Assembly: GCA_024635475.1 (NCBI GenBank)
Contig: JAGXIW010000005.1
Coordinates: forward strand, 62,001 to 126,000
Direction of reading: 5' to 3'
DNA: 64,000 nucleotides
Source: a bacterium
Lineage (GTDB): Bacteria > Patescibacteriota > Gracilibacteria > BD1-5 > UBA6164
Positions 36,374-48,228 of this stretch are shown here, piece by piece. Made by a program: the position numbers and the translations under genes. Each line of letters opens with the position of its first letter. The stretch's first letter is position 1. The notes below the pieces were generated by a model that was given only the letters and a program-made list of their open reading frames with translations, was not told where the DNA came from and made no database searches.

Positions 36374-36461
36374 AAAAATTACAACAGGTATTTATATATA
36401 CTCTTGATTTATTCTAAAAAATATGTTTAATACATACTAATAACAGTTAAACATATTTTTT

Positions 36462-38108
36462 ATGCCTCAATCAAATATTTGTACTTCGTGTAATAAAGAA
36501 TTTGATTTTTCTCAAACAGAAAAAGATTTTTTTATTAAATTCAAAGTTCCAGAAACATGAGAATGTTATATGTGTCAACTAAAACAGATGATGGCTTTTT
36601 GGCCTTCTATTTGAAAATGGAATGCTAGAAAATGTGATTTTTCTTGAGAAAATATTGTTACAAATTATGGGGCTAATTCTCGTTTTCCAGTTTATAAAAA
36701 AGAATATTTTAACTCAGATAAGTGGGAAGTACCATTTTTGGATTTAGATATGAATAAATCTTTTTTTGCTCAAGTAAAAGAACTTCAAGAAAAAACACCA
36801 AGACCACATCAACTTTGAGATAATCTAGAAAATTGTTTATTTTGTGATGATGCACGGAGCAGTAAAAATTGTTATTTATCAACAAGTTTTTTAAATTGTG
36901 AAGATTTATATTATTCTTATAGATGTGTTGAATGTAAATCCTCTACTGATTTATTTTTTTGTTGAAATTCTTCATTTTGTACAGATTTAATTTATTCAAC
37001 TAATTGCTATAAAGTTAGTTATTCTGTTTTTGTAAATGATAGTTCTGACAGTTTATTTTTGTATGATTGTCAAAATACAAAAAACTGTTTTATGTCATGG
37101 AATCTCAGAAATGCTGAATATTGTATCAGAAATATACAGTACTCAAAAGAAGATTATTATAAAGAAGTAGAAAAATATGATTTTTGATCAAGGAAACAAA
37201 TTGAAATATTACAAAAAGAATTTGAAGAAAACATTAAAAACGAAGTTTATCATCCAGAAAATAGAAATGTAGCATGTGAAGATGTTACTTGAAACCTTTT
37301 AACAAATTCAAAAAATATTAAAAAATCATTTTTTATTCAAGAATCAGAAGATTCTATTAATTTATTTAGATGATTATGATTAAAAAATTCAATGAACTTG
37401 TTATCAATTCTTGAAAGTGATAGTTGTTATTTAACAAACCTATCAGCATATTTACATAATGTTAAATTTTCATCTTTTTCAACTAGGTGTAATAACTCAG
37501 AATATTTGGATAATTGTATAGATTTAGAATATTGTTTTTTATGTGTATGATTAAAAAATAAGAAATATTGTATTTTAAATAAAGAATATTCACAAAAAGA
37601 ATACGAAGAATTACTTCCAAAAGTAAAATTAAAAATGTGGCAAATATGAGAGTATTGAAAATTTTTTCCTTATTCTATGATGTATACAGATTATAATTCA
37701 ACTATTGCAAGAATATATTTTCCTGATACAAAAGAAAACATAGAAAATTTATGAGGTTATTATGAAAATAATGATAATTCTAAAAATACATTTATTGAAG
37801 ATAGTTTACCAGATAATATAAGAGATTTTAAGGATTGATTAAATTGAATAGAAACGATTTGTACCAAAACATGAAAAAATTTTAATTATATTTCTCAGGT
37901 AATAGAACTACACAAAAAAATAAATTTACCACTCTTTTCTATTTTTCATATAAATAGGATTACTAAAGGTTTTAAATATCTACAATTTAAGGAATATAAT
38001 TCTAAATGTTACATCTCATGAAAACAAATAAAACATTATTATAATCCAGAATTTGGTTATAAGAAAATAATTTCAAATGAAGAATATCAAGAAATAGTTA
38101 ATTCTTAA
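36462..38108 (+). CDS. Cys-rich protein family, paralog 1
   Basis: MPQSNICTSCNKEFDFSQTEKDFFIKFKVP...many DC..C/NC motifs...VGLKNKKYCILNKEYSQKEYEELLPKV; 549 codons. Confidence 0.8.
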
Positions 38109-38119
38109 TATAAAGCAGT

Positions 38120-39619
38120 ATGCAAGATTTAAAGTTTCGGGAAGATAAAATCAAAGAAAAAAGAAAACACACTCCATGGAAAAAATTTATAAAAGAAATA
38201 GCAAGCTATTATTGAATTGTTTTACATAAAAACGATTGATTTATTTCAAAGTACCCAAAAAGTGAAAGAATTTGAAAAATAGTAAAAACTATAGAGTATG
38301 AAGATATTAGAGAAAATTTCACTAAATATTGAGTAGATTATGATTTTTCAAAAAATATATTTGAAAATATAAGACTTTTGAAGCAAAAAACAGAATTTCC
38401 AAATCTATCAACTTACGGATGAGCTGAAAATTGTGATTTTGCTGATACGACTCATAATACAAAAAATGCATATTTAAGTTTTGGTGCTACATGGGATAAT
38501 GAAAATATATTGTATAGTTCTTGTATAAAATGAAAATGTGTAAATGTTTTTAATAGTGTAATGGCTTGGGATTGTTCAGAAAATATATATTTTTGTAATT
38601 GAATTATTAAATGATACAAGATTTTTTACTCAAAATTTATAATGAATTCAAATAATATATGGTTTTCAAGAAATTTAAATTGATGTAGTGAATGTATATT
38701 TTGTGATTCTCTAGACAATAAAAAATACTGTATAAAAAATAAACAGTTAGATGAAAAGACTTACTTTGAAGAAAAAGAAAAAATACTTAAAAACAAAAAA
38801 TCATTTTTAGATATTTATAATAAAATCCCTACAGATTGAAAAAACTTTTGAAGTACTGATGTTGAATGAAATTTTATAGTTAATTCTCAAAATGTTTCTA
38901 ACTGACATTTTGCTTATCAAGTAAAAAATTGAAACAATTTAGTAATAGTTTGAAGTACTAGTAAATGATGCGAAAATATGTTTGATATATTTACTTGAGG
39001 TTCAGGTTATTCTTCTGATATGTATTGATGTTGTTCGGTTTGAACTACACAAAATATTTATATCTGAGAATCTATAGGAATGTCATCAAATATATATTAT
39101 AGTTTCAATATTCAAGATTGTTCGTTTTGTCTTTGATGTATATGATTAAAAAATAAATCGTTTTGTATTTTGAATAAGCAGTATAGCAAAGAGGAATGGT
39201 ATGAATTAGCTGACAAGATATTCTTTCAAATGGAAAGAGATTGAATTTTGTGAGAATTTTTCCCTTGAAGTTTAAATCCTCTTTATTTCAATGATACAAT
39301 GGCTTATTTGATTGATGATAGCTTTACAAAAGAAGAAGTAGAAAAAGATGGTTATATGTGGAGAGAAGAAAATATAAAGGTAGATATCTTAGATTGAGTA
39401 GATTTTATATCTGTGGAAAAATTAGATAAATATCAATGATATGATGAAAACTGAAATTGGCAAATAGATAAAGAAGTATTAAAAAAAGTTATAAAAGATG
39501 AAAACTGAAATATATATAAAATAGTACCAATAGAATATGACTTTCTGATAAAACACTCTTTACCATTACCAGAAATACATTGGTTAGATAGAATCAAATT
39601 AGGGTTTAAATTTAAATAA
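38120..39619 (+). CDS. Cys-rich protein family, paralog 2 (lacks N-terminal CxxC ribbon)
   Basis: MQDLKFREDKIKEKRKHTPWKKFIKEIASYYG...IGLKNKSFCILNKQYSKEEWYELADKI...; 500 codons. Confidence 0.78.
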
Positions 39620-39630
39620 TAAATAAAATT

Positions 39631-41385
39631 ATGCAAGAAAAAATAATTGAGACAAAAACTTGTAAACACTGTAATTCAAATTTTTTAATTACAGATTCAG
39701 ATTTAGAGTTTTATGATAAGGTTAGTCCAAAATTTAATTGAGAAAAATATCAAATTCCAACTCCAACTCTTTGTCCAGATTGTAGATCACAAAGGAGATT
39801 ATCATTTAGAAATGAAAGAAATCTATACAAAAGAAAGTGTGATGCAAGTGGTAAAGATATAATTTCAATATATTCTCCGGATAAACTTTATAAAGTATAT
39901 GAACAAAATGAATGGTGGAAGGATGAATCAATACCTTTTAAGTATGGAAAAGAATTTGATTTTACAAGAAGTTTTTTTGAACAGTTTGAGGAGTTAATGA
40001 GTGAAGTACCAAGATTATCACTACATATCATTTGAAATGAAAATTGTAGTTTTGTAAACCAATGCTGATATTCTAAATGATGTTATTTATCATACAATAC
40101 TGATTATTCAGAGGATTGTTATTATTGTAGCAATGTTATAAGATCTAAAAATTGTGTTGATTTACTTAATGCAGATAATTGTGAGTTATGTTATAGTTCT
40201 TTGGATATTAATTGATGTTATAAATGTTTTAATGTACAAGATTGTAAAAATTGTAATAATGTAAGTTTCTCTTTTTGACTTGAAAATTGTAATGATTGTT
40301 TTTGATGTGCGAATTTGAAAAATAAAAAATATAATATTTTTAATGAACAATATTCAAAAGAAGATTATGAAAATGAAGTAAAAAAATATTTTAATTGAAG
40401 TTTAAATAATTCTCTTGAAATTTCAGATAAATTCAAAAAACATAATTTAAAATTTCCAAGAAAATTAAATATCACCAACTGTGAAAATGTTATTTGAGAT
40501 AATTTATTAAATAGTAAAAATCTAAAATATTGTTTTGATTGTTTTTCTGATGAGAATTTAGCATTTTGTAATATTGTTAGCAATTGAAAAAATATATATG
40601 ATTTTGATGTAGGATGATATGATTGCGAACTAAATTTAGAAGTAGTTTCTTCTTGAGATAAAAATATCAATTGTATATTTTGTTCCAATATTTGGTGAAG
40701 TTGTTCAAATTTACAATATTGCGATGTTATAATATGATCAAATAATCTTTTTGGTTGTACAGGTCTTCGTAATGCTAAATATTGCATATTTAATAAACAA
40801 TATACTCGAGAACAGTACGAAGAACTAGTACCAAAAATTATAAAACATATGAAAACTACTGGAGAATGGGGAGAGTTTTTCCCAAGTTCTATTTCACCTT
40901 TTGGATACAACGAAACTGTAGCAAATGAGTATTTTTCAGTAAGCCCTCCCCTAGCCCCTCCCTATAAAAGAGGGGGATTAGAAAAAGTCCCTCCCCTTAC
41001 TAGGGAGAGGTTAGGAGGGGGCTTTAATTGGTCAACTTATGAACCACCATTTCCAAAAGTAGAAAAAATAATTCCTGCAAATATGCTTCCTGATAATATA
41101 GCCCAAATTCCAGATGATATACTAAATCGGGCGGTTGAGTGTGAAGTTACAAAAAAACCATTTAAAATAATTAAACAAGAACTTGATTTTTATAGGAAAT
41201 ACAATTTAGGGGTTCCAAGAAGACATCCAGACCTTAGGCATTTAGATAGAATGGCTTTAAGAAATCCAAGAAAATTATTTTCAAGAAATTGTGATAAATG
41301 TTGAAAAAATATAAGCACAACTTATTCTTCAGATAGATCTGAAATAGTTTATTGTGAAGAATGTTATAATAAAGATATTTATTAA
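39631..41385 (+). CDS. Cys-rich protein family, paralog 3, with an in-frame repeat insertion
   Basis: KTCKHCNSNFLITDSDLEFYDKVSPKFNGEKYQIPTPTLCPDCRSQRRLSFRNERNLYKRKCD...HPDLRHLDRMALRNPRKLFSRNCDKCGKNISTTY...IVYCEECYNK; 585 codons. Confidence 0.85.
40943..41023. repeat. GC-rich palindromic repeat B inside coding sequence
   Basis: ccctcccctagcccctccctataaaagaggggg...ccctccccttactagggagaggttaggaggggg, translated in frame as SPPLAPPYKRGGLEKVPPLTRERLGGGF. Confidence 0.85.
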
Positions 41386-41395
41386 TATTTATAGT

Positions 41396-43093
41396 ATGCA
41401 AGAAAAAGTTATTCAAACAAAAATCTGTAAAAAATGTAATATTAGTTTTAATATTACAGATAAAGATTTAGAGTTTTATGATAAAATTTCACCAAAATTT
41501 AATTGAGAAAAATATCAAATTCCAACACCTACTTTGTGTCCAGATTGTAGACAACAAAGAAGATTTTGTTGGAGGAATGAAAAGAGTTTATATAGAAGAA
41601 AGTGTGATTTAACTTGAAAAGATATTTTATCTATTTTTTCTCCTGATAAAAAATATGTAATTTATAATAGTGATGATTGGTGGAGTGATAAATGGGATTC
41701 ACTTGATTATTGAACAGATTATAATTTTGATAAAACCTTTTTTGAACAATTTGATAATCTTCAAAGAAAAGTACCACTTTTAAACTTGACTGCTGCTTTT
41801 GATTCTGAAAATTCAGATTATGCAACATTTGCATGAAAAATGAAAGATTGTTATATGATTTCAGGTGCTTGGATATGCGAAAAAACAATGTATTCTTCTA
41901 GAATAATTTATACAAATAATGTTCTTGATTCTTTAGATTGAACTAATTTGGAGCAATCTTACCAGACTATAAACTGTGAAGGATGTTATTCTTGTATTTA
42001 TTGTATGAATTCAAATAATTGTAAAACTTCATACTTTTTATATGATTGTGAAAACTGTTCTGATTGTTTTATGTGTTACAATCTTGTTTGAAAAAAATAT
42101 TATATTGATAATAAAGCATATACAAAGGAAGATTATTTTAAAAAAATAGAAGAATTAAAACAAAAATATTTTACGATTTGATTGAGTGTATTAGATGAAA
42201 TGAAAAAAAAGGCTATAAATAAAAATCTTATGATTATTGGTTCTGAGGATTGTATTTGAGATAATTTAAAAAATTGTAAGAATTGTAATTATTCATTCCA
42301 TTTGGAAAATTCCCAAAATTGTAAATATGCAGAAAATTGATGAATGGGGTGTTCCAATGTCTATGATGGGATGTGAATATGAGAAAACTTGGATTTATGA
42401 TATGAAATACTTGATACTTGATTAAATGCAATTTGAACTTATTTTTGAATTACATGTTATACTTGCAACAATACTTTTTACAACATAAATTGTCATAATT
42501 GTTCAAATATATTTTGATGTATTTGAGTTAGAAATAAACAGTATTGCATATTAAATAAACAATATTCAAAAGAAGAATATAATCTACTAGTTCCAAAAAT
42601 TATAAAAAATATGAGAAAAAATGATGAATGGTGAGAATTTTTCCCATCTAATATTTCACCATTTTGATATAATGAGACAATTAATACCGAATATTTTCCA
42701 CTTAAAAAAGAAGAAGCTTTAAAATTAGGTTTTAATTGGTCAGATTATGAAGCCTCTTTTCCAAAAGTAGAAAAAATAATACCTGCCTCAAAATTACCTA
42801 AAAATATTGTGGATATTCCTGATGATATATTGAATCGGGCAATTGAGTGTGATGTTACGAAAAAACCATTTAGAATAGTTAAACAAGAATTAGATTTTTA
42901 TAGAAAACATAATTTACCAATACCAAAAATACATCCAGATAGGAGGCATCTAGATAGAGTAGCTCTTAGAAATCCAAGAAGAATATATGATAAAAATTGT
43001 GATAAATGTTGAAAAGATATAAAAACAACTTATCCTTTAGATAGCAAAGAAATAATTTATTGTGAAGAGTGTTATAACAAAACTGTATATTAA
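41396..43093 (+). CDS. Cys-rich protein family, paralog 4
   Basis: KICKKCNISFNITDKDLEFYDKISPKFNGEKYQIPTPTLCPDCRQQRRFCWRNEKSLYRRKCDLTGKDILSIFSPDKKYVIYNSDDWWSDKWD...; 566 codons. Confidence 0.85.
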
Positions 43094-43166
43094 GATACTG
43101 TATACTTCGTAATCTTGATGAAGAAGTATAATAAATAGATATATTAATTAAAAAATAATTAACCAG

Positions 43167-44324
43167 ATGATGCTACAAGATTTTAAAAAAAATTCACAAA
43201 AATTTGAAACACCTTTATATATTTATGATGCTGATAAAATTAAAGAAAATTTTTTTGCTATATCAGAGTTAATAACTTCCACAAAAAATCGTATATATTT
43301 TGCAGTTATGTGTAATAGTGAGACAGAAATTTTAAAAATAATAAAAAGTTTAGGTTTAGGAGTTCAAGTAAATTCAGAATATGAATTAGATTTGGTTAAC
43401 GAGGCAGGTTTCAATTCTTCAGATATTTCTTTTACAACAACATGAATTAGTAAAGAATTAATGAAGAGATTAATAACTGAAAATATCGAAGTTAATCTAG
43501 ATTCTGTTGAAGAAGTTGAAAAATATTGTTTATTAATAACAAATAAAAAATTTGGAATTAGAATAAAAATTTCTGAAAAAATAAAAATAAATTCTAATGG
43601 GGCAACAAATCTTTTTTCTGATTCTAATGTGTGAATTGAAGAAAAAGATTTAAAAAAAGTAATAGAAATTGCAAAAAAAACGGGTAATAAAATTAATGGA
43701 GTTCATTGATATTTTGCATCCAATGTTCTTGATACAGAACTTTTTATTGAGTTTTGAGATTTTTTGACTAATATAGCTTTAGGATTTTCTGATTTAGAAT
43801 ATATTAATTTTAGCAGTGGGTTTTGAATTAAATATTCAGAGGAAGATAAAGATTTTGATTTTGAAAAGGTTTTAAAATATTATTCATATTTAACTAATAA
43901 ATTGTCTGAAATTTTTAAAAAAGAAATTATTTTAAAAATTGAACCTTGAAGATCTTTATTAGCTGATGCTGGGACTTTATTAGTTAAGGTTACAAATATA
44001 AAAAGTTTAAATTCTAAAAAATCAGAAATTTCAGTAAATGCTGGTTTTTGAGAACTTGCAAGACCAAAAATATATAAATCATTTCATGAAATTAAAAATT
44101 TAGAAGAAACATGAAAACCTAAAAAAATTTATGATATAAGATGAAATACAGCTTTGCAAGATGATTTTTTGTGAAGAGATGTAGAACTAGAAGTAACTGA
44201 TGAAGGTGATTATCTTTTAATAGAAAAAGTCTGAGCATATGGATTTGTAATGGCTTCCGGATTTCCAGGAAAAAAATTACCTATGCAAATATTGGTGAAT
44301 GGTAATGAAATCAAAATATTATAA
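43167..44324 (+). CDS. Group IV PLP-barrel decarboxylase homolog (LysA/NspC-like) lacking the PLP lysine
   Basis: TPLYIYDADKIKENFFAI...NRIYFAVMCNSETEILKIIKSLGLGVQVNSEYEL...EPGRSLLADAGTLLVKV...GAYGFVMASGFPGKK; 386 codons. Confidence 0.88.
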
Positions 44325-44366
44325 AAAATTGAAAAATATTAATTTTTTTTAATTTGAATTTGTATT

Positions 44367-46058
44367 ATGCAAGAAAAGATCATAGAAATAAAATCATGTA
44401 AACAATGTAATATTAGTTTTTTTATTACAGATAAAGATATTGAATTTTATGACAAAATTAGTCCTAAATTTAATTGAGAAAAATATCAAATTCCAACACC
44501 TACTCTTTGTCCTGAATGTCGTCAAATTAGAAGATTTGCTATTAGAAATGAAAGAAAACTTTATAAAAGGAAATGTGATGTGACTTGAAAAGATATTATT
44601 TCAATTTATAGCCCAGATAAGCCATATAAAGTGTATGAACAAAGTGAATGGTGGTCTGATAAATGGGATCCTCTTGATTATTGAAGAGATTTTGATTTTT
44701 CAAGAAATTTTTTCAATCAATTTGAAGAATTATTAAGAGATGTACCTAAATTATCAATGACATCAATTGAAAATTTAAATTCAGATTATTTGAATATATC
44801 AGCTAATTGTAAGAATTGTTATTTATCTTTTGCAATAAAAGATTGTGAAAATACTTTATATTCATATTGGATAACAAATAGTACAAATTGTTTGGATTGT
44901 AACGGGGTGGAAAATAGTACAAATTGTTATGAACTTGTTGATTGTTCCAATTGTTATGATGTAACATATTCTCAAAAATGTATTGATTGTTCTGAATCAA
45001 CTTATTTGTATGATTGTACTTGATGTGATAAATGTTTTTTATGTGCATGAATTAGAAGTAAAAAATATTGTATATTAAATATTCAATTTAAAAAAGAAGA
45101 TTATTATAATGAAGTGGCAAAATTGAATATTGATGAAACTTATTTTGATTTATTTTTAGATAAATATAATAATTTATTAAAAAAAACTCCAAGAAAAAAT
45201 TTGGATATTATAAATAGTGAAGATTCAATTTGAGATAATATAAAATATAGTACAAATTGTGAAAATAGTTTTCATATTGTAAACTGAAATAATATAAAAT
45301 ATTCAACTTTTTGTAAAGTTGGTGCAGAAGATTGTTTAGATAATGATTATTTTGGTGTGAATACAAAATTTTCATATGAAAGTGTATCAGCTTGAATAGA
45401 GTCGAAAAAATGTTTATTTGATAATATTGTTTGGACTTGCAATGAAATTTATTATTCTGATAATTGTTTTTCAACTTCAAATATTTTTTGATCAGCTTGA
45501 CTTAATCATAAAAAATATTGCATATTAAATAAACAATATGAGAAAAGTGAGTATGAAAAACTAGTGCCCAAAATAATAGAACATATGCAAAAAACTTGAG
45601 AATGGTGAGAATTCTTTCCAGCAAAAATTTCACAATTTTGATATAATGAAACAGTTGCACAAGAATATTTTCCATTATCAAAAGAAGAAGCTTTAAAAAA
45701 ATGATTTAAGTGGAGTGACTATGATCAATTATTTCCAAAAGTAGAAAAAATAATAACTGCTAATAAACTACCTAAAAATATTGTGGATATTCCAAATGAT
45801 ATCCTAAATTGGGCAATAGAATGCGAAATTACAAAAAAGCCTTTTAAAATAACATCTCAAGAACTCGATTTTTATAGAAAACACAATTTACCAATCCCAA
45901 AAAAACATCCTGACCTTAGACATTTAGATAGAATGAAACTAAGAAACCCTAGAAAATTATATGATAGAAAGTGTGATAAATGTGGTGTTGACATAAAAAC
46001 TACTTATAATCCTCTAAGACCTGAAATAGTTTATTGTGAAGAGTGTTACAATAAATAG
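44367..46058 (+). CDS. Cys-rich protein family, paralog 5
   Basis: KSCKQCNISFFITDKDIEFYDKISPKFNGEKYQIPTPTLCPECRQIRRFAIRNERKLYKRKCDVTGKDIISIYSPDKPYKVYEQSEWWSDKWDPLDYGRDF...CDKCGVDIKTTYNPLRPEIVYCEECYNK; 564 codons. Confidence 0.85.
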
Positions 46059-46146
46059 ATATATTAATTTTTCTTGCTTATTTTACAGATATAATTATTA
46101 TTTATTATATCTGATTTAATATATTTACTTTTTAATTTTATGAAAT

Positions 46147-46608
46147 ATGTCAAATTATGAACAATGAGTATGAGATATTTGAAAAATCCCAAAAGATATA
46201 AAAATAGCTTTTGTAGTTGCGGAATTTAACAAAGAGTATACAAGTGCACTTGAAGCTATAAATATATGAGTTCTAAAACAACATTGATTTAATAAAATAG
46301 AAAGTTTTTATGTACCTTGAGCTTTTGAAATACCTGCTATGACTAAGAGATTGCTTGAAACAGAAGAGTGGGATTTAATTATAACTTTATGAGTAGTAAT
46401 AAAATGAGAGACTCCCCATTTTGATTATGTTTGTAGTGAATCATCAAGGTGATTAATGAATTTGACTTTACAATATGATACTCCAATAATTTTTTGAATA
46501 TTGACTTGTAATACTGAAAAACAGGTAAAAGATAGAATAAAATGAGCTTATGCTTTATCAGGACTTAATTTACTTAGTGAATTAATATTAAAATGACTTT
46601 TATATTAA
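46147..46608 (+). CDS. ribH: 6,7-dimethyl-8-ribityllumazine synthase
   Basis: IAFVVAEFNKEYTSALEAINIGVLKQHGF...FYVPGAFEIPAMTKRLLE...LITLGVVIKGETPHFDYVCSESSRGLMNLTLQYDTPIIFGILTCNTEKQ; 154 codons. Confidence 0.95.
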
Positions 46609-47330
46609 AATGAATAGTAGTTCATGGCAAGGAATTATGAAGAAAAATATGATTTAAAACAGCAAATATTATTTGTAATTCAAATAATATAGATGATTGA
46701 GTATATAAAATCAATATAATAATTAATAAGATAAAATTCTCTTGAGTTTGAACATATTTAAAAGAAAAATGAATTTTTGAATCTCATATATTTAACTTTA
46801 ATAAAAATATATATGATACAGAAATAGAAATTTATTTGTTAAAAAAAATAAGAAATAATAAGAAATTTGATTCATTAGATGATTTAAAATCACAGATTGA
46901 AGCAGATATCATTTGGGCTAAAAAAAATATAATAAAAGTGATGACTTTTGGTACTTTTGATATATTTCATCTTGGACATAGATATTTTTTAAGAGAAGCT
47001 AGCTTTTATGGAAATTGTCTTATAACTATTGTTGCTAGAGATAAAAATGTATTAAAATTTAAATGATTCAAACCAAAAAATAATGAAAAAAAAAGAGTAG
47101 AAAAACTAAAAAAAATGAAAGTTGCAGATATTGTTGAATTATGAGATAGTGATAATCCGTTATTTTGGGTTTTTATTCATAATCCTCAAATTATATGTCT
47201 TTGATACGATCAAGAGTGATTTTATAAAGAGTTAAAAGATAATAACAAAATTAATAATATAGAAATTAATAGACTTAATTCATATAAACCTGAGATTTAC
47301 AAATCTTCATTATTAAAATATATGATATAA
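46593..47330 (+). CDS. Riboflavin kinase domain fused N-terminal to a nucleotidyltransferase (putative FAD synthase)
   Basis: GIVVHGKELGRKIGFKTANIIC..NNIDDGVYKINI...EIYLLKKIRNNKKFDSLDDLKSQIEADI then MTFGTFDIFHLGHRYFLREASFYGNCLITIVARDKNVLKFKG; overlaps the ribH end; 246 codons. Confidence 0.82.
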
Positions 47331-47612
47331 ATTATTTATTTTGATTATTTTCTTTCTTCTTTTTTAGATAATTAAGTCAATAATGTAAAAATAGTCCTAA
47401 TCAAAAAAGAAAAATCAAAAAAATATAATATCAAATCATTGGCTTTAAATCTTGCATATATAAATCTTAAAAATATAATTTATAAAGTTTAATCTTTTTT
47501 TTATAAAATACAAAAATAATAATTTTTATGCTTTTGTAAACATAAAAACTTGCTTTTTATAAACTTTCATTAAACTAAAGCCATATATTTTATTAATTAA
47601 TAATCCTAAATT

Positions 47613-48182
47613 ATGATAATAGCAATGAAAGTGACAGCAGGAAGAGTTATAAAAATAGGTAATGAACTTCTATTAGTTTTGAAAAAAGAAATCCATAGAT
47701 GAGGTAGATGATCTACAAATATAAAAGTTAGAATGAAAAATGTACTTGTTTGAAACACTACAGATAGAGTTTTTGATAGTGAAGAAAAATTAGATGATGT
47801 AATTTTAGATAGATCTAAATTTGAATTTTTATATCAATCATGAGATACATTTTATTTTATGGATCAGGAAAATTATGAACAAATTGAATTAACTTCTGAT
47901 GATGTAGGTGATGCTGTTAATTTTATGACTCCATGATTGATCGTAGATATACAAAGATATGAATGAAAATTGATTTGAGTAATACTTCCTACAAATATAA
48001 AACTTCTAATAACTGAATCTGAACCATGAGTAAAAGGGAATACAGCTGATTGAAAAGTAATTAAAGAAGCAACTTTAGAGACAGGGTATAATATAAAAGT
48101 ACCAGGGTTTGTAGAAGCCTGAGAATATGTAATAATCAATACTGAAACTTGAGAATATAGTGAAAGAGCAAAAAAAGATTAA
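47613..48182 (+). CDS. efp: Elongation factor P
   Basis: [58 protein letters not shown]...[14 protein letters not shown]-type EF-P motifs; 190 codons. Confidence 0.92.
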
Positions 48183-48193
48183 AATATGTCTTT

Positions 48194-48219
48194 GTCATTC
48201 CTGACCTATCAGGAATCTA
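48194..48219. repeat. Repeat C half element, between efp and earP stops
   Basis: gtcattcctgacctatcaggaatct palindrome. Confidence 0.65.
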
Positions 48220-48228
48220 TTAAATAAA

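Noticed and set aside
40365-40910. 181-aa minus-strand ORF
   Set aside because: Overlaps antisense to Cys-rich paralog 3, which is supported by paralog conservation; likewise 44803-45048 and 45208-45480 minus.
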